This document shows, one piece after another, positions 43,630 through 52,244 of a DNA stretch of 64,000 nt. Each line of letters begins with the position of its first letter. The first letter of the stretch is position 1. The DNA lies in assembly GCA_041552055.1 (NCBI GenBank), contig JBFELO010000007.1, forward strand, positions 4,086 to 68,085, read 5' to 3'. The DNA comes from JBFELO01 sp041552055. Lineage in GTDB: Bacteria; Acidobacteriota; Thermoanaerobaculia; Thermoanaerobaculales; Sulfomarinibacteraceae. A program made the position numbers and the translations under genes. The notes below the pieces were generated by a model. That model had not been told where the DNA came from, did no database searches, and worked only from the letters and a program-made list of their open reading frames with translations.

Positions 43630-44111
43630 GGCTTCGTTCTCGACCCCTGGGAGAGAACGAAGCCTGCCACGGCGTATAGCCCGCAGGGCGGAGCCGGGCT
43701 GCTCCCAAACGCCAGCGTGGGTTCGAGAACTACGCCCTGGCTGGCCCTTCCACCTGGGCGACAACTCCTCTTGAGCTGTCTCTCGCCGGGGTCGTCCTCT
43801 TTTCCCCGAGCGAGTGGCCCTAGGGCCGTCCACCCTCCCAATCCGGCCTCTCACCATTGTGTGAAGCGTCGCATCTCGACCGTTGACCTGGCGGTTGATT
43901 TGATACTGCGTCTCGAATCCTGGCATTTCGAAGACCGAGGCTGCATCTTGAATGTAACAACGAAAGGGACATCCTCAGAGGTACGGCGAGATTCGTTCAA
44001 TCAGTCGTCGCCGTGGCGAACGGGAGTTTCATGGCGGAGACCTTCGTGACGCTGCGATTCGTGGCAAGTGACAAGAAAACAGACACCGAAATCCGCGTGA
44101 AGGAGGTAAGA
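43473..44111. other. Gene-free stretch after tRNA-Leu with a strong hairpin
   Basis: No convincing gene lies in these 639 bases. Besides the duplicated tRNA end, it holds a perfect 14-bp hairpin at 43628-43641 / 43653-43666 (CAGGCTTCGTTCTC, 11-base loop), which begins inside the second tRNA-end copy. The rest is unremarkable. Open frames across it come from the tRNA and GC-rich spacer. Confidence 0.6.
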
Positions 44112-44552
44112 ATGAAAGGAAAACGCGTCAGAAGTCCCGGACCAGCACCGCCGCTCGCGCTCGCCGTCCTCACGGCGGCGTTCGTTGCGCTGCTCGCGAT
44201 CGCGTCGCTGCCGGCGCCAGCGGCGGACGGGCCGAGGCTGATCCTCGATCCCGACACGGTCGAGACCGGCGATTCGGTGACCGTCCACTGCATCGATTTC
44301 TGCGGAGAAGAGGAGTGCTCGACCATCAGCATCCAACTGGACGACCGTGTCGTTGTCGATGGGGTCGAGGTGCGTCGTGACGGCTACGCGCCGGTGAAGG
44401 TCGGTGCCCTCGCTCCTCCGGGGCGGCACACTGTCACCGCTGTCCAGGCGGAGGGTCACGATGGCGAGAGGGTCGAGGCCTTTGCCACGCTGACCATCGC
44501 CATCGGTGATCGCCAACCGCCCCCGGAGGAGACCCCTCCGATTCCTCGCTGA
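44112..44552 (+). CDS. Small secreted protein with Ig-like domain
   Basis: 146 residues from ATG 44112, preceded by a perfect AGGAGGT ribosome site. The signal peptide is LTAAFVALLAIASLPAPAADG. The mature domain is a short beta-sandwich (LILDPDTVETGDSVTVHCID, PVKVGALAPPGRHTVTAVQA) with a Cys-rich loop, CIDFCGEEECS, that could be disulfide-bonded. The tail is RQPPPEETPPIPR. It lies 28 bases before the propeller protein and is probably co-transcribed with it. Confidence 0.75.
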   Translation: MKGKRVRSPGPAPPLALAVLTAAFVALLAIASLPAPAADGPRLILDPDTVETGDSVTVHCIDFCGEEECSTISIQLDDRVVVDGVEVRRDGYAPVKVGALAPPGRHTVTAVQAEGHDGERVEAFATLTIAIGDRQPPPEETPPIPR

Positions 44553-44580
44553 GCTTTCAGGAAAGGAAAAGGAGAAAGAC

Positions 44581-47500
44581 ATGATTTGGCTAGCAACAGG
44601 GCAGTTCGGCCGGCTCCTCCTGAAGGTTTTCACGGTCCTGGCGGCAGTGTTCCTGCTGGCCATCGAGCCGGCGACCGCGCAGGTCGAGGTCTACGACTTC
44701 TATCCCGAAACCAAGTACGGCGGGCGGTCCGTCGCGGTCAGCGTGAATCCGTCCGACGCCTCCATCGCCATCGAGGCGGCTGAGGGCGGCGGGCTCTACA
44801 TGACCAACGACGGCGGGCTCAACTGGAGCAGGGTTTGGTCGTTTCCCATGTTCCGCATGGAGGACGTGAGCTACGACCCCAACGACCCGAACATCATCTT
44901 CGCCACCACGTTTTTCGACGGGAGATCGACCACACAATCCGGAATCTGGCGCAGTCTGAACGGTGGGACGAGCTGGTCTCGGACCACCGCCTCGATGACG
45001 TGCACCGCAAACCAGACCTATCGGCGCATCGGCATCGCGTCCGGCGCCGACGTGCACCAGAAGATCTTCGTGGCCAACGAGTGTGGCGTGGCCTACAGCA
45101 ACGACTCGGGCGATACCTGGACCAACACGGACCTCGTGACCGGGGGAAACCTTCACGTGTTCTGGGACGTCGCGGCTCGTCGCACGGGTCCGGACACGGT
45201 GACTGCCTACGCGTGCGGAGCCGGGGGCCTCTACCGCACGACTGTCACGGGAAGCGCCGCGCCGTCGTGGGAGCTCATCCACGGTCTCGGGTGGTTCGAT
45301 GGCAACAACCCGCCAGACCCGTCGCTCTATTACCCAGTCGATAATCTGGTCTTTCCGTGCGGTCTCGCAATTTCACCGTTTGACGCCAACGTTGTCTTCC
45401 TCGCGGCGCTCAACTGCCCTTCGTCGGGAGGTTGCGGCGAGGACGAGTACAAGCATCGACTGTTCGAATACCACGTCGACGGATCCGGCTTCACATCGAC
45501 GCGGCTGCCAGGACCGGACTCGCCGGGCAGGCCGACCTGGCTGGCCACCCGGCCGATCCCCTCGACCCAGGACTTCGACCTGATCTGGGGCAACGGTATC
45601 GCCACCCACTGGCAGCGCTGCCGCCATGATGGCGTTCTCGCCACGCTGGACTGTGTGGTGGCACCCGACCCAGACTGCTCGAACAACGTCGACGACGACG
45701 GCGATGGACAGATCAACGAAGGGTGTCCCCCTGTCGGCAACCCCGAGAACGAAATAGACTCGCCCAGCGAATGCAAGAACAACGCGGACGACGACGGCGA
45801 CGGCGCCGTCAACGACGGCTGCGCCGTGATGGAGCGCCTGGACAGCGGGGCGCACGGCGACCCGAGCGGCATCGACTTCGATCCGGTGAGCGGTTGCCCG
45901 ATCCTGGCGGCCAACGACGGGGGAATCAGCCGCAGCACGGACTGCGGCGTCACCTGGGCCGACCGCAACGACGGCCGCAGGGCATTGCAGATCTACAACA
46001 CGTTCGGGACGATGCGTGGCCTCGGGCCGACCGACACGGACCTGTACTTCGGCACTCAGGACAACTCGTGGTTCGCCTCATACGACGGGGGGGGGTGGGG
46101 ACTCCACGGTTGCTGCGAGGGATACGGCGGGCAGGTCGACCGACGGACGCCTCCCGGGGGAGCATCCGCGATCCGCATGGTCTACCAGAGCGGCGCCTGG
46201 TTCGACCACTACAACTATTCCCCGCGTGGGTTCGCGAATTTTGACGGCCGGATACCTTTCCCGCCGGCCGGGTTCGTCGCTCCGGGAGGTTGGGCCAAGT
46301 GGCCGCCGACGATGTTCGGCCATCAGCGGTGGGGGCTGATCAGTCACAACCAGGGATGCCCGCCGATCTTCCGGCTCTACATCATGCAGCCCGAATTCGG
46401 AACGCAGTGCGACAACGACACCGACGATGACTTCGACGGGGCGGTCAACGACGGCTGCCCGCGCGAGGGCTTCTTTGAGGAGTTCGGCGCCGACTGCCAC
46501 GACAACGTTGACAACGACGGCGACGGCGTCGTCAACGACGGCTGCTCGCACATCTACAGCGCGGAGATCGGCTCGGAGTGCGCCAACAACGTCGACGACG
46601 ACGGCGACGGAGTGGTCAACGACGGCTGTCAGGCGGTGGGCGACGCTGAGTTACTCGAAAGCGACTGCGCCAACAACGTCCTCAGCCAGTGCGTCAACGC
46701 GTCTGACGACGACGGCGATGGCGCGGTCAACGACGGCTGCCCGGAGGCTGGCGTGTGGGGACCGATGGGTCCCACCTTCGGTTATGACTGGCTGCAAGGG
46801 ATGGCGGCGGCGGGCCCCGCCTCCTCGCCGACGTTTTACTTTGGTGTGGAAACCGCGAGCCGCGTCTACAAGCTGCGCAAGATCTTCGGCCCGTTCAACT
46901 CGAGTGCGACGCTGGCCGACGCGAGCGGGTCGGGAGCGGAAACCCTGGACCGAATCGAGCGCTACTGGGGGGCTCCTGGCACCTGGGAGAGCCCGCTGGT
47001 GTTCGGTGTGGACCCCTCGAATCCGAATCGACTGATCGCCGCTGACCACGGAACCAGGCAAATGAAGGCCTCCTCCGACGGTGGGGTCACCTGGCAGGTG
47101 GACACGGAGTTGACGGATCTGGTCGTCAACTCCGGCGAGTTCCATTGGGACGGCACACACGGCAGCCAGGCCTGGAATATCGACTTCGACCCGGACGACG
47201 GGCAGCGGATCCTGATCGGCACGGAGCAGGCGGGGATCATCGCCACCGTCGACGACGGTGGGAAGTGGTTCAGGCTCAAGGACACCTTGAACCGTGTCCC
47301 GTTCGTCAACTCGTTCTTCTTCGACAACGACCATGACGTGATCTACGCGTCGTCATACGGCAGCGGCCTGTGGACGATCGAAATCACCAACATCCCGCCG
47401 GTGGCGCTGTGCCAGGACGTCACCGTTCCCACCGAGCCCGGCGTGTGCTACGCCGACGCGTCCATCGACGCAGGCTCGTACGATCCTGACGGCGGGCCGG

Positions 47501-47949
47501 TGACGCTGGAACAGGATCCGCCCGGGCCCTATCCGCTCGGCGTGACCGACGTGACGTTGACCGTCACGGACGACTACGGCTACACGGACACCTGCACCGG
47601 GACCGTAACAGTCGTCGACCTGGAGCCCCCGCAGATCGACTGCGCCGCACCACCGACGATCATCCCGCCCGACGCACCGATCTCGTTCACGCCGATCGTC
47701 ACCGACAACTGCGCCGTGGCCGAATCGGCGATCGAGGGCTACGACTGCTTCATGATCGCCGGGAACGGCAAGGTGATCGACAAGAAGGACTCGTGCGTCG
47801 TGGAGTTCACCGATGAAACGATCACGATCCTCGACTCTGGAGGCGTGGGCGACCACATCACCTGGACCGTGAGCGCAACGGACACCAGCGGCAACTCGAC
47901 GACGGAGGCGTGCGAGGTGCTGGTAGTGAACCCGGGCAAGAAACCTTGA
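44581..47949 (+). CDS. Large secreted BNR-type beta-propeller with DxDxDG repeats and HYR-like C-terminus
   Basis: 1122 residues from ATG 44581 (AAGGAGA site). The signal peptide ends AIEPATAQ. Propeller blades with BNR-like motifs alternate through the protein (GGLYMTNDGGLNWSRVWSF, VAYSNDSGDTWTNTDLV, QMKASSDGGVTWQVDTEL), like sortilin/Vps10 propellers. Between about residues 360 and 720 are six Cys-flanked units of the form C-x-N-x-x-D-D-D-G-D-G-x-x-N-D-G-C, resembling MopE/thrombospondin-3 calcium-binding motifs. The last ~190 residues are HYR/Ig-like (ALCQDVTVPTEPGVC, DVTLTVTDDYGYTDTCTGTV). It is exported and likely calcium-stabilised; ligand unknown. Confidence 0.8.
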   Translation: MIWLATGQFGRLLLKVFTVLAAVFLLAIEPATAQVEVYDFYPETKYGGRSVAVSVNPSDASIAIEAAEGGGLYMTNDGGLNWSRVWSFPMFRMEDVSYDPNDPNIIFATTFFDGRSTTQSGIWRSLNGGTSWSRTTASMTCTANQTYRRIGIASGADVHQKIFVANECGVAYSNDSGDTWTNTDLVTGGNLHVFWDVAARRTGPDTVTAYACGAGGLYRTTVTGSAAPSWELIHGLGWFDGNNPPDPSLYYPVDNLVFPCGLAISPFDANVVFLAALNCPSSGGCGEDEYKHRLFEYHVDGSGFTSTRLPGPDSPGRPTWLATRPIPSTQDFDLIWGNGIATHWQRCRHDGVLATLDCVVAPDPDCSNNVDDDGDGQINEGCPPVGNPENEIDSPSECKNNADDDGDGAVNDGCAVMERLDSGAHGDPSGIDFDPVSGCPILAANDGGISRSTDCGVTWADRNDGRRALQIYNTFGTMRGLGPTDTDLYFGTQDNSWFASYDGGGWGLHGCCEGYGGQVDRRTPPGGASAIRMVYQSGAWFDHYNYSPRGFANFDGRIPFPPAGFVAPGGWAKWPPTMFGHQRWGLISHNQGCPPIFRLYIMQPEFGTQCDNDTDDDFDGAVNDGCPREGFFEEFGADCHDNVDNDGDGVVNDGCSHIYSAEIGSECANNVDDDGDGVVNDGCQAVGDAELLESDCANNVLSQCVNASDDDGDGAVNDGCPEAGVWGPMGPTFGYDWLQGMAAAGPASSPTFYFGVETASRVYKLRKIFGPFNSSATLADASGSGAETLDRIERYWGAPGTWESPLVFGVDPSNPNRLIAADHGTRQMKASSDGGVTWQVDTELTDLVVNSGEFHWDGTHGSQAWNIDFDPDDGQRILIGTEQAGIIATVDDGGKWFRLKDTLNRVPFVNSFFFDNDHDVIYASSYGSGLWTIEITNIPPVALCQDVTVPTEPGVCYADASIDAGSYDPDGGPVTLEQDPPGPYPLGVTDVTLTVTDDYGYTDTCTGTVTVVDLEPPQIDCAAPPTIIPPDAPISFTPIVTDNCAVAESAIEGYDCFMIAGNGKVIDKKDSCVVEFTDETITILDSGGVGDHITWTVSATDTSGNSTTEACEVLVVNPGKKP

Positions 47950-48229
47950 GCTTCTGACGCCGGTCCCCGCGCCGGCATTGGACTATTTCCGCGGGGCAGG
48001 GACGGTACATCGTCGCTGCCCCGCCTCTCGCTGCCGGATGTGATGGGTACGTCTGACCCTTGCAGGCTTGGATTGCGTAGAACCGGCAAGCGGCGGCGTC
48101 CGGCTCGATCCGGTGTCTGCCTCCCGCGTGCTAGACTCGCGCAGCATCACAGAGGATCAGACAGGGCGTGCGCGTCGCCGAAGATCGGATGAGCTTTCGA
48201 AGTCGTCACCGGGGCGGAGGTAGGAGCCC

Positions 48230-49528
48230 ATGGACGAGCTGCGCAGCTGGGCCGGGAACGTGGTGTGGCGGCCGCGGGTGGTCCACCGGCCGATTGACGA
48301 GGATGAGGTCGTCGAGGTCGTGCAGCGGGTGGCCGAGGAGGGGGGACGACTCAAGCCGGTCGGCTCGGGGCTGTCGTGGTCGGACATCAACGAGGTCGAG
48401 GGTCAGCACCTGCTGCTGCTCGACCGGATGACGGGGATCGAGGTCCAGTCCGAGCGGAAACTCGTGCGCGTCGGCGGCGGCGCGGTGATGTGGGACATCC
48501 ACAAGGCACTTGCCCAGCACGGCCTGGCGTTCGACAACATCGGCTCGATCGTCACCCAGACCGCGGCCGGCTACACCGGAACCGGGACCCACGGCAGCGG
48601 CACGGCGCTGCTGTCCACCGACATCGAGGCGATGCGCCTGGTCGATGGTGAGGGCCGCGTGCACGCCCTCGGCGCGACCGAGGAACCCGAACTGTTCTTG
48701 GCTGCGCGGGTACACCTTGGCTGCCTCGGAGTAGTCACCGAGATCACGTTCCGTTGCACCGAGGCCTTCGACATCGAAGAGCGCCGGGAGATCGTGCCGT
48801 TCGATCGCGCGCTCGCCGACCTCGAGGATCTGCTGCGCGACAACGACTACGTGAAGCTGTGGTGGCTGCCGTACACCGACGTCATCCAGGCGTACCTGTT
48901 CAACCGCACCGATGCCCCGCGTACGCGCTTGACGCTGACTGAGCTCATGGAGGAGAAGGGGATGTCGACGTGGTCGTTCAGCGCGCTGCTGGCCATGACC
49001 CGCGCCTTCCCCCCGATCACGTCGACCGTGACCAGGAGCCTGCAAAAGCTCTACTTCACGCCTCGGCGTAGGGTCAACCGCAGCGACCGCCTGTTCAACA
49101 TCGGCAAGATGATCCCGATCCACAACGAGGCGGAGTACGCCGTGCCGCGGGAGCGCGCGGCCGAAGCGATCGACAGGGTGGCGAGGCTCGTCCGCTCCGC
49201 ACCCCCCGAGTACCGGGTGAACTTTCCGGTGGAGGTGCGGTTCGTCCCCGCCGACGACATCTCGATGAGCCCGGCCTGCGGCCGTGACAGCTGCTACCTC
49301 GGCGCCTACGTCGCGAGTCGGAAGTGGACCGTGCCGTACCACCGCGACTTCGAGAACCTGATGCACGACTTCGCCGGCCGGCCCCACTGGGGCAAACTGT
49401 TCTCGCGCACCGCCGAGGACTTCGAGCGGCTGTACCCGCAGTACCACGCATTCAATGACCTCCGCCGGGAGCGGGACCCGCACGGGCTGTTCCGCAACGC
49501 CTTCGTCGACCGGGTCTTCGGCCTGTGA
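48230..49528 (+). CDS. FAD-linked oxidoreductase, aldono-lactone oxidase (ALO) family
   Basis: 432 residues from ATG 48230 (GGAGGTAGGAG site). The N-terminal PCMH-type FAD domain has RLKPVGSGLSWSDINEVEG, NIGSIVTQTAAGYTGTGTHG (the His-containing flavin site) and HLGCLGVVTEITFRC. The C-terminal ALO domain has VNFPVEVRFVPADDISMSPA and the family H-W-G-K motif in AGRPHWGKLF, then FRNAFVDRVFGL. Members oxidise L-gulono-, D-arabinono- or related lactones, or alditols. The exact substrate is not decided by sequence. No signal peptide is seen. Confidence 0.87.
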   Translation: MDELRSWAGNVVWRPRVVHRPIDEDEVVEVVQRVAEEGGRLKPVGSGLSWSDINEVEGQHLLLLDRMTGIEVQSERKLVRVGGGAVMWDIHKALAQHGLAFDNIGSIVTQTAAGYTGTGTHGSGTALLSTDIEAMRLVDGEGRVHALGATEEPELFLAARVHLGCLGVVTEITFRCTEAFDIEERREIVPFDRALADLEDLLRDNDYVKLWWLPYTDVIQAYLFNRTDAPRTRLTLTELMEEKGMSTWSFSALLAMTRAFPPITSTVTRSLQKLYFTPRRRVNRSDRLFNIGKMIPIHNEAEYAVPRERAAEAIDRVARLVRSAPPEYRVNFPVEVRFVPADDISMSPACGRDSCYLGAYVASRKWTVPYHRDFENLMHDFAGRPHWGKLFSRTAEDFERLYPQYHAFNDLRRERDPHGLFRNAFVDRVFGL

Positions 49529-49677
49529 CTTGACGACTGTCGTCGCATAAACCACTCTGTCTTCAAGAGCACAGGAATCTCAGTTTACGAACGCGACGCG
49601 ATCTCGGCGTCGGGTTCGGGTGGGCAGTGCAGCAGCCGCCGTCCTCGACGCCCTCGCTCGCGGGCAAGGGGAGGCAC

Positions 49678-50718
49678 ATGATGATCCGTTCGGCGGTTTC
49701 GGTCACGGCGGCGTTGTTCGTTCTGCCACCAATCGTCGGGTACGCGCAACAGGAGGCGCAACACACGACAGAGAGTCCTCGCACGGCGGCCGCGGTCCGC
49801 GTAGGCGATGCGCCCGCCTCGCAGCCGCGGCAATCTCCCGAGGTGCTGGCTGTACGTGAGGGCCTGGCCATGGCTCTCGACTCGGTCGTATCGCCAAAGG
49901 CGATTCCGACTCCACCTACCGGGACCTGGGGCATCGTGTCCGAAGGCACCGGGGGCGGCGGGATCTTCCGCGACGCCAACTCCGAGGCCGAGGCGTGGCT
50001 CGGTTCGAGCTCCACCGGAGTCACCGGATACGGCAACATCTCCGGTGGCTACTTCCAGAGCAGCACCGGCTCCGGCCTCAGCCGCATCGGTTGGGGAGAC
50101 TGGGGCATCGCGGTCGTGGGCAATTACACGGGCGCCTTCATCGCCGATGCCGACGGCTCGGGCTTTGCCTGGATCGGCTACGACCGGCCCTCCGGAAGCG
50201 ACAAAGGAGGATCTCCAAACGCCGGTGAGTACGGCGTGTACGTTGGTGGGAGCAGGGCGGGCGGGTACTTCGAGGATACGGACCAGGAAGGGTACGCCTA
50301 CCTCGCGGCACAGTCGATCGGTGTTTGGGGCTATGGGTCAACCGGCGGCGGGTACTTCAAGGACACCACCTCCTCTGGCGAAGCCTACGTTGGGGTCGGC
50401 CACGTTGGGATCTTGGCCTACGGATTGGCCGGGGGCGGGTCCTTCGAGGACAGCGACGGCTCCGGCTACGCCAATGTCGGGATGGGAAATCGCGGCATTG
50501 CCGCCGGTGGGGAAGAAGTCGGGGGGTACTTCGAGGACAGCGACGGCTCCGGGTATGCCCGTGTCGCAGTGAATAACACTGGCATCTCAGCCTTTGGCAC
50601 CAGCATGGGCGGTTTTTTCAATGATCTCGATAGTGCGTCATTTGCCGAGGTCGCCTCCTCCACGTACAAGATCCACGGCAGCGGTGAGGTTGCGTTCGTC
50701 CAGAACCACCCCTACTGA
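49678..50718 (+). CDS. Secreted repeat protein, 5' part of a probably frameshifted gene
   Basis: 346 residues from ATG 49678 (AAGGGGAGG site). A signal peptide ends LPPIVGYAQQ. From residue ~95 it consists of ~28-residue beta repeats of the form GGYFEDSDGSGYANVGMGNR (seven to eight copies), as in tail-fibre-like secreted proteins. It ends GSGEVAFVQNHPY-stop at 50716-50718. In related secreted proteins I recall, VQNHP runs directly into an IVYAAPEGDEV segment. That segment is present here immediately downstream in another frame (see 50729). I therefore read 49678-51856 as one gene broken by a single indel between 50705 and 50722. Confidence 0.75.
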   Translation: MMIRSAVSVTAALFVLPPIVGYAQQEAQHTTESPRTAAAVRVGDAPASQPRQSPEVLAVREGLAMALDSVVSPKAIPTPPTGTWGIVSEGTGGGGIFRDANSEAEAWLGSSSTGVTGYGNISGGYFQSSTGSGLSRIGWGDWGIAVVGNYTGAFIADADGSGFAWIGYDRPSGSDKGGSPNAGEYGVYVGGSRAGGYFEDTDQEGYAYLAAQSIGVWGYGSTGGGYFKDTTSSGEAYVGVGHVGILAYGLAGGGSFEDSDGSGYANVGMGNRGIAAGGEEVGGYFEDSDGSGYARVAVNNTGISAFGTSMGGFFNDLDSASFAEVASSTYKIHGSGEVAFVQNHPY

Positions 50719-50728
50719 TTCGTCTTCA

Positions 50729-51856
50729 GTGATCGTCTACGCTGCGCCGGAGGGGGACGAGGTAGCGACCTACACGCGGGGGACCGCGGGACTCATCGAT
50801 GGCGAGGCGACCGTACTACTCGGCGAGACCTTCCGGTGGGTGACGAATCCGGACATCGGGCTGACGGCGCACGTGACGCCCCGGGGCGATCCGATCCCGC
50901 TCGCGGTGGTCGAGCTCTCCACTGAGCAGATGGTCGTCCGAGGCCCAGAGGATGCACCAGATGGACTGGTGTTCGACTACCTCGTGTACGGCCTCCGCAT
51001 CGGGTTCGAGGAGACGAGTGTGGTGCAGGAGAAGTCGAGGGAGGCGTACATCCCCTCGATGTCCGACCATCGTGAGTTGTACCAGCGGCGACCCGACCTG
51101 CGGAGGTACAACTCGCTGGAGCGGTTCAAGGCCATGCGCCGCGCGGTGGGCAAGAGTGGCGACTTGGACCTGAGCCGGGCCCACGCGCTGCGCGACGCCA
51201 TTGTCGAGTTCGATCCGGCGGTCCACGAGCTACCGCGGCCAGCGGGACTCGAGGAGACGACGCTACGGGGCTTCAAGGAGACAGACGAAGGAATCGCAGC
51301 AGACGTGAACACTGGCGACGATGGTGTCGTAACGCGCGCCCCCCGAGAAAGGCGTCCAGCTCCCGATCAGCCAGCCATATTCTCCCGAATCCCGGTGGAC
51401 GACGACGGCAACGTGTACGCCACCTCGTTCCGGCCGTCGGCGCGGGAGGTGGCGAGCCTGGTGGAGGTGTCCGAGGCTGTGGAGCCGGGCGACGTGCTGG
51501 TCATCGACAGGAATGACCCCGGCATGATGCGTCGGGGTTCCGAATCGCATGACACGGGGGTGATCGGAGTGGTGGTGGCGGATGCCGGTGTTGCACTGGG
51601 AGTAGACTCGTCCGAGTCAGACGGGTCTGCAGACGACTTTCCCCACCGCGCCGCGGTCGCTCTCGCCGGTGTGATCGGCTGCAAGGTGGACGCCGACTAC
51701 GGCGCGATCTGGCCGGGCGACCTGCTGGTGACCTCGCCGACGCCGGGTCACGCCATGCGAACCGATGCGCCGCTGCCGGGCACCATGCTCGGCAAGGCGC
51801 TCGAGCCGCTGGCGGAGGGCACCGGGACGATCCGCGTGCTGGTCATGCTGCGCTGA
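50729..51856 (+). CDS. 3' part of the frameshifted secreted repeat protein
   Basis: 375 residues if started at GTG 50729; the frame is open from 50594. It begins VIVYAAPEGDEVATYTRG and continues TNPDIGLTAHVTPRGDPIPL, DGLVFDYLVYGLRIGFEETS. The C-terminal domain is PGDVLVIDRNDPGMMRRGSE, AAVALAGVIGCKVDADYGAI and GHAMRTDAPLPGTMLGKALE, a block found at the ends of long beta-repeat secreted proteins and resembling viral tail or chaperone-type termini. There is no signal peptide or ribosome site of its own. Skipping one base near 50713 joins it to the upstream part as NHPTDSSSVIVYAAPEG. Confidence 0.7.
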   Translation: MIVYAAPEGDEVATYTRGTAGLIDGEATVLLGETFRWVTNPDIGLTAHVTPRGDPIPLAVVELSTEQMVVRGPEDAPDGLVFDYLVYGLRIGFEETSVVQEKSREAYIPSMSDHRELYQRRPDLRRYNSLERFKAMRRAVGKSGDLDLSRAHALRDAIVEFDPAVHELPRPAGLEETTLRGFKETDEGIAADVNTGDDGVVTRAPRERRPAPDQPAIFSRIPVDDDGNVYATSFRPSAREVASLVEVSEAVEPGDVLVIDRNDPGMMRRGSESHDTGVIGVVVADAGVALGVDSSESDGSADDFPHRAAVALAGVIGCKVDADYGAIWPGDLLVTSPTPGHAMRTDAPLPGTMLGKALEPLAEGTGTIRVLVMLR

Positions 51857-52244
51857 AGGATGGGCGTGTGAACGTGTGGGCATGGGGGCTTGATCAGTCG
51901 GCGTCTGTGGCATCCCCCTCAAACCCTCAAGTTCAGCCAGAGCAGCCCCGTATCTCAGACTCGCGGATCGGTTGCACTTCACCAGCATTGAGACACGTGG
52001 AACCGTAAGCTGGCACAGCAAGCAGCTTACCGCAAAGATTGAATCTCAAATCAATAGCAGATAACCAGAATCGTAAAGGCAATAGCTGTTTTCTTCTTGA
52101 CATTTTGGGGCAATGCGGCGACATTGATTGACAGATTAACAACATTTTGGTGGCGTCGTGTGATTCGGGTCGAGAGCCGCGCGGCAAGCGCGTGTGTCTC
52201 ATCTCTGAGCCGTGCGCGCCGCGACCGAAGAAGGGGAGGACAGT
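51857..52244. other. AT-richer intergenic stretch before the carboxypeptidase gene
   Basis: No gene is seen in these 388 bases. About 52005-52145 is clearly richer in A and T than the rest of the window. It contains a perfect 8-bp hairpin (52005-52012 with 52023-52030) and the sequence AAATCAATAG. This could be a regulatory region or a foreign remnant. Confidence 0.55.
52097..52125 (+). promoter_or_regulatory. Possible promoter of the M14 carboxypeptidase gene
   Basis: TTGACA at 52097-52102 is perfect; 17 bases on, GACATT (52120-52125) is a weak -10. A second TTGACA at 52128-52133 has no -10 partner. Confidence 0.4.

Noticed and set aside
43319..43708. Open frames across the tRNA-Leu giving GAGEGIRTLTRLP-type peptides
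   Set aside because: This peptide is the well-known false translation of a tRNA 3' region.
48206..49555. Minus-strand open frame of ~450 residues over the ALO-family gene
   Set aside because: Composition-driven antisense frame; the plus strand has clear FAD and HWGK motifs.
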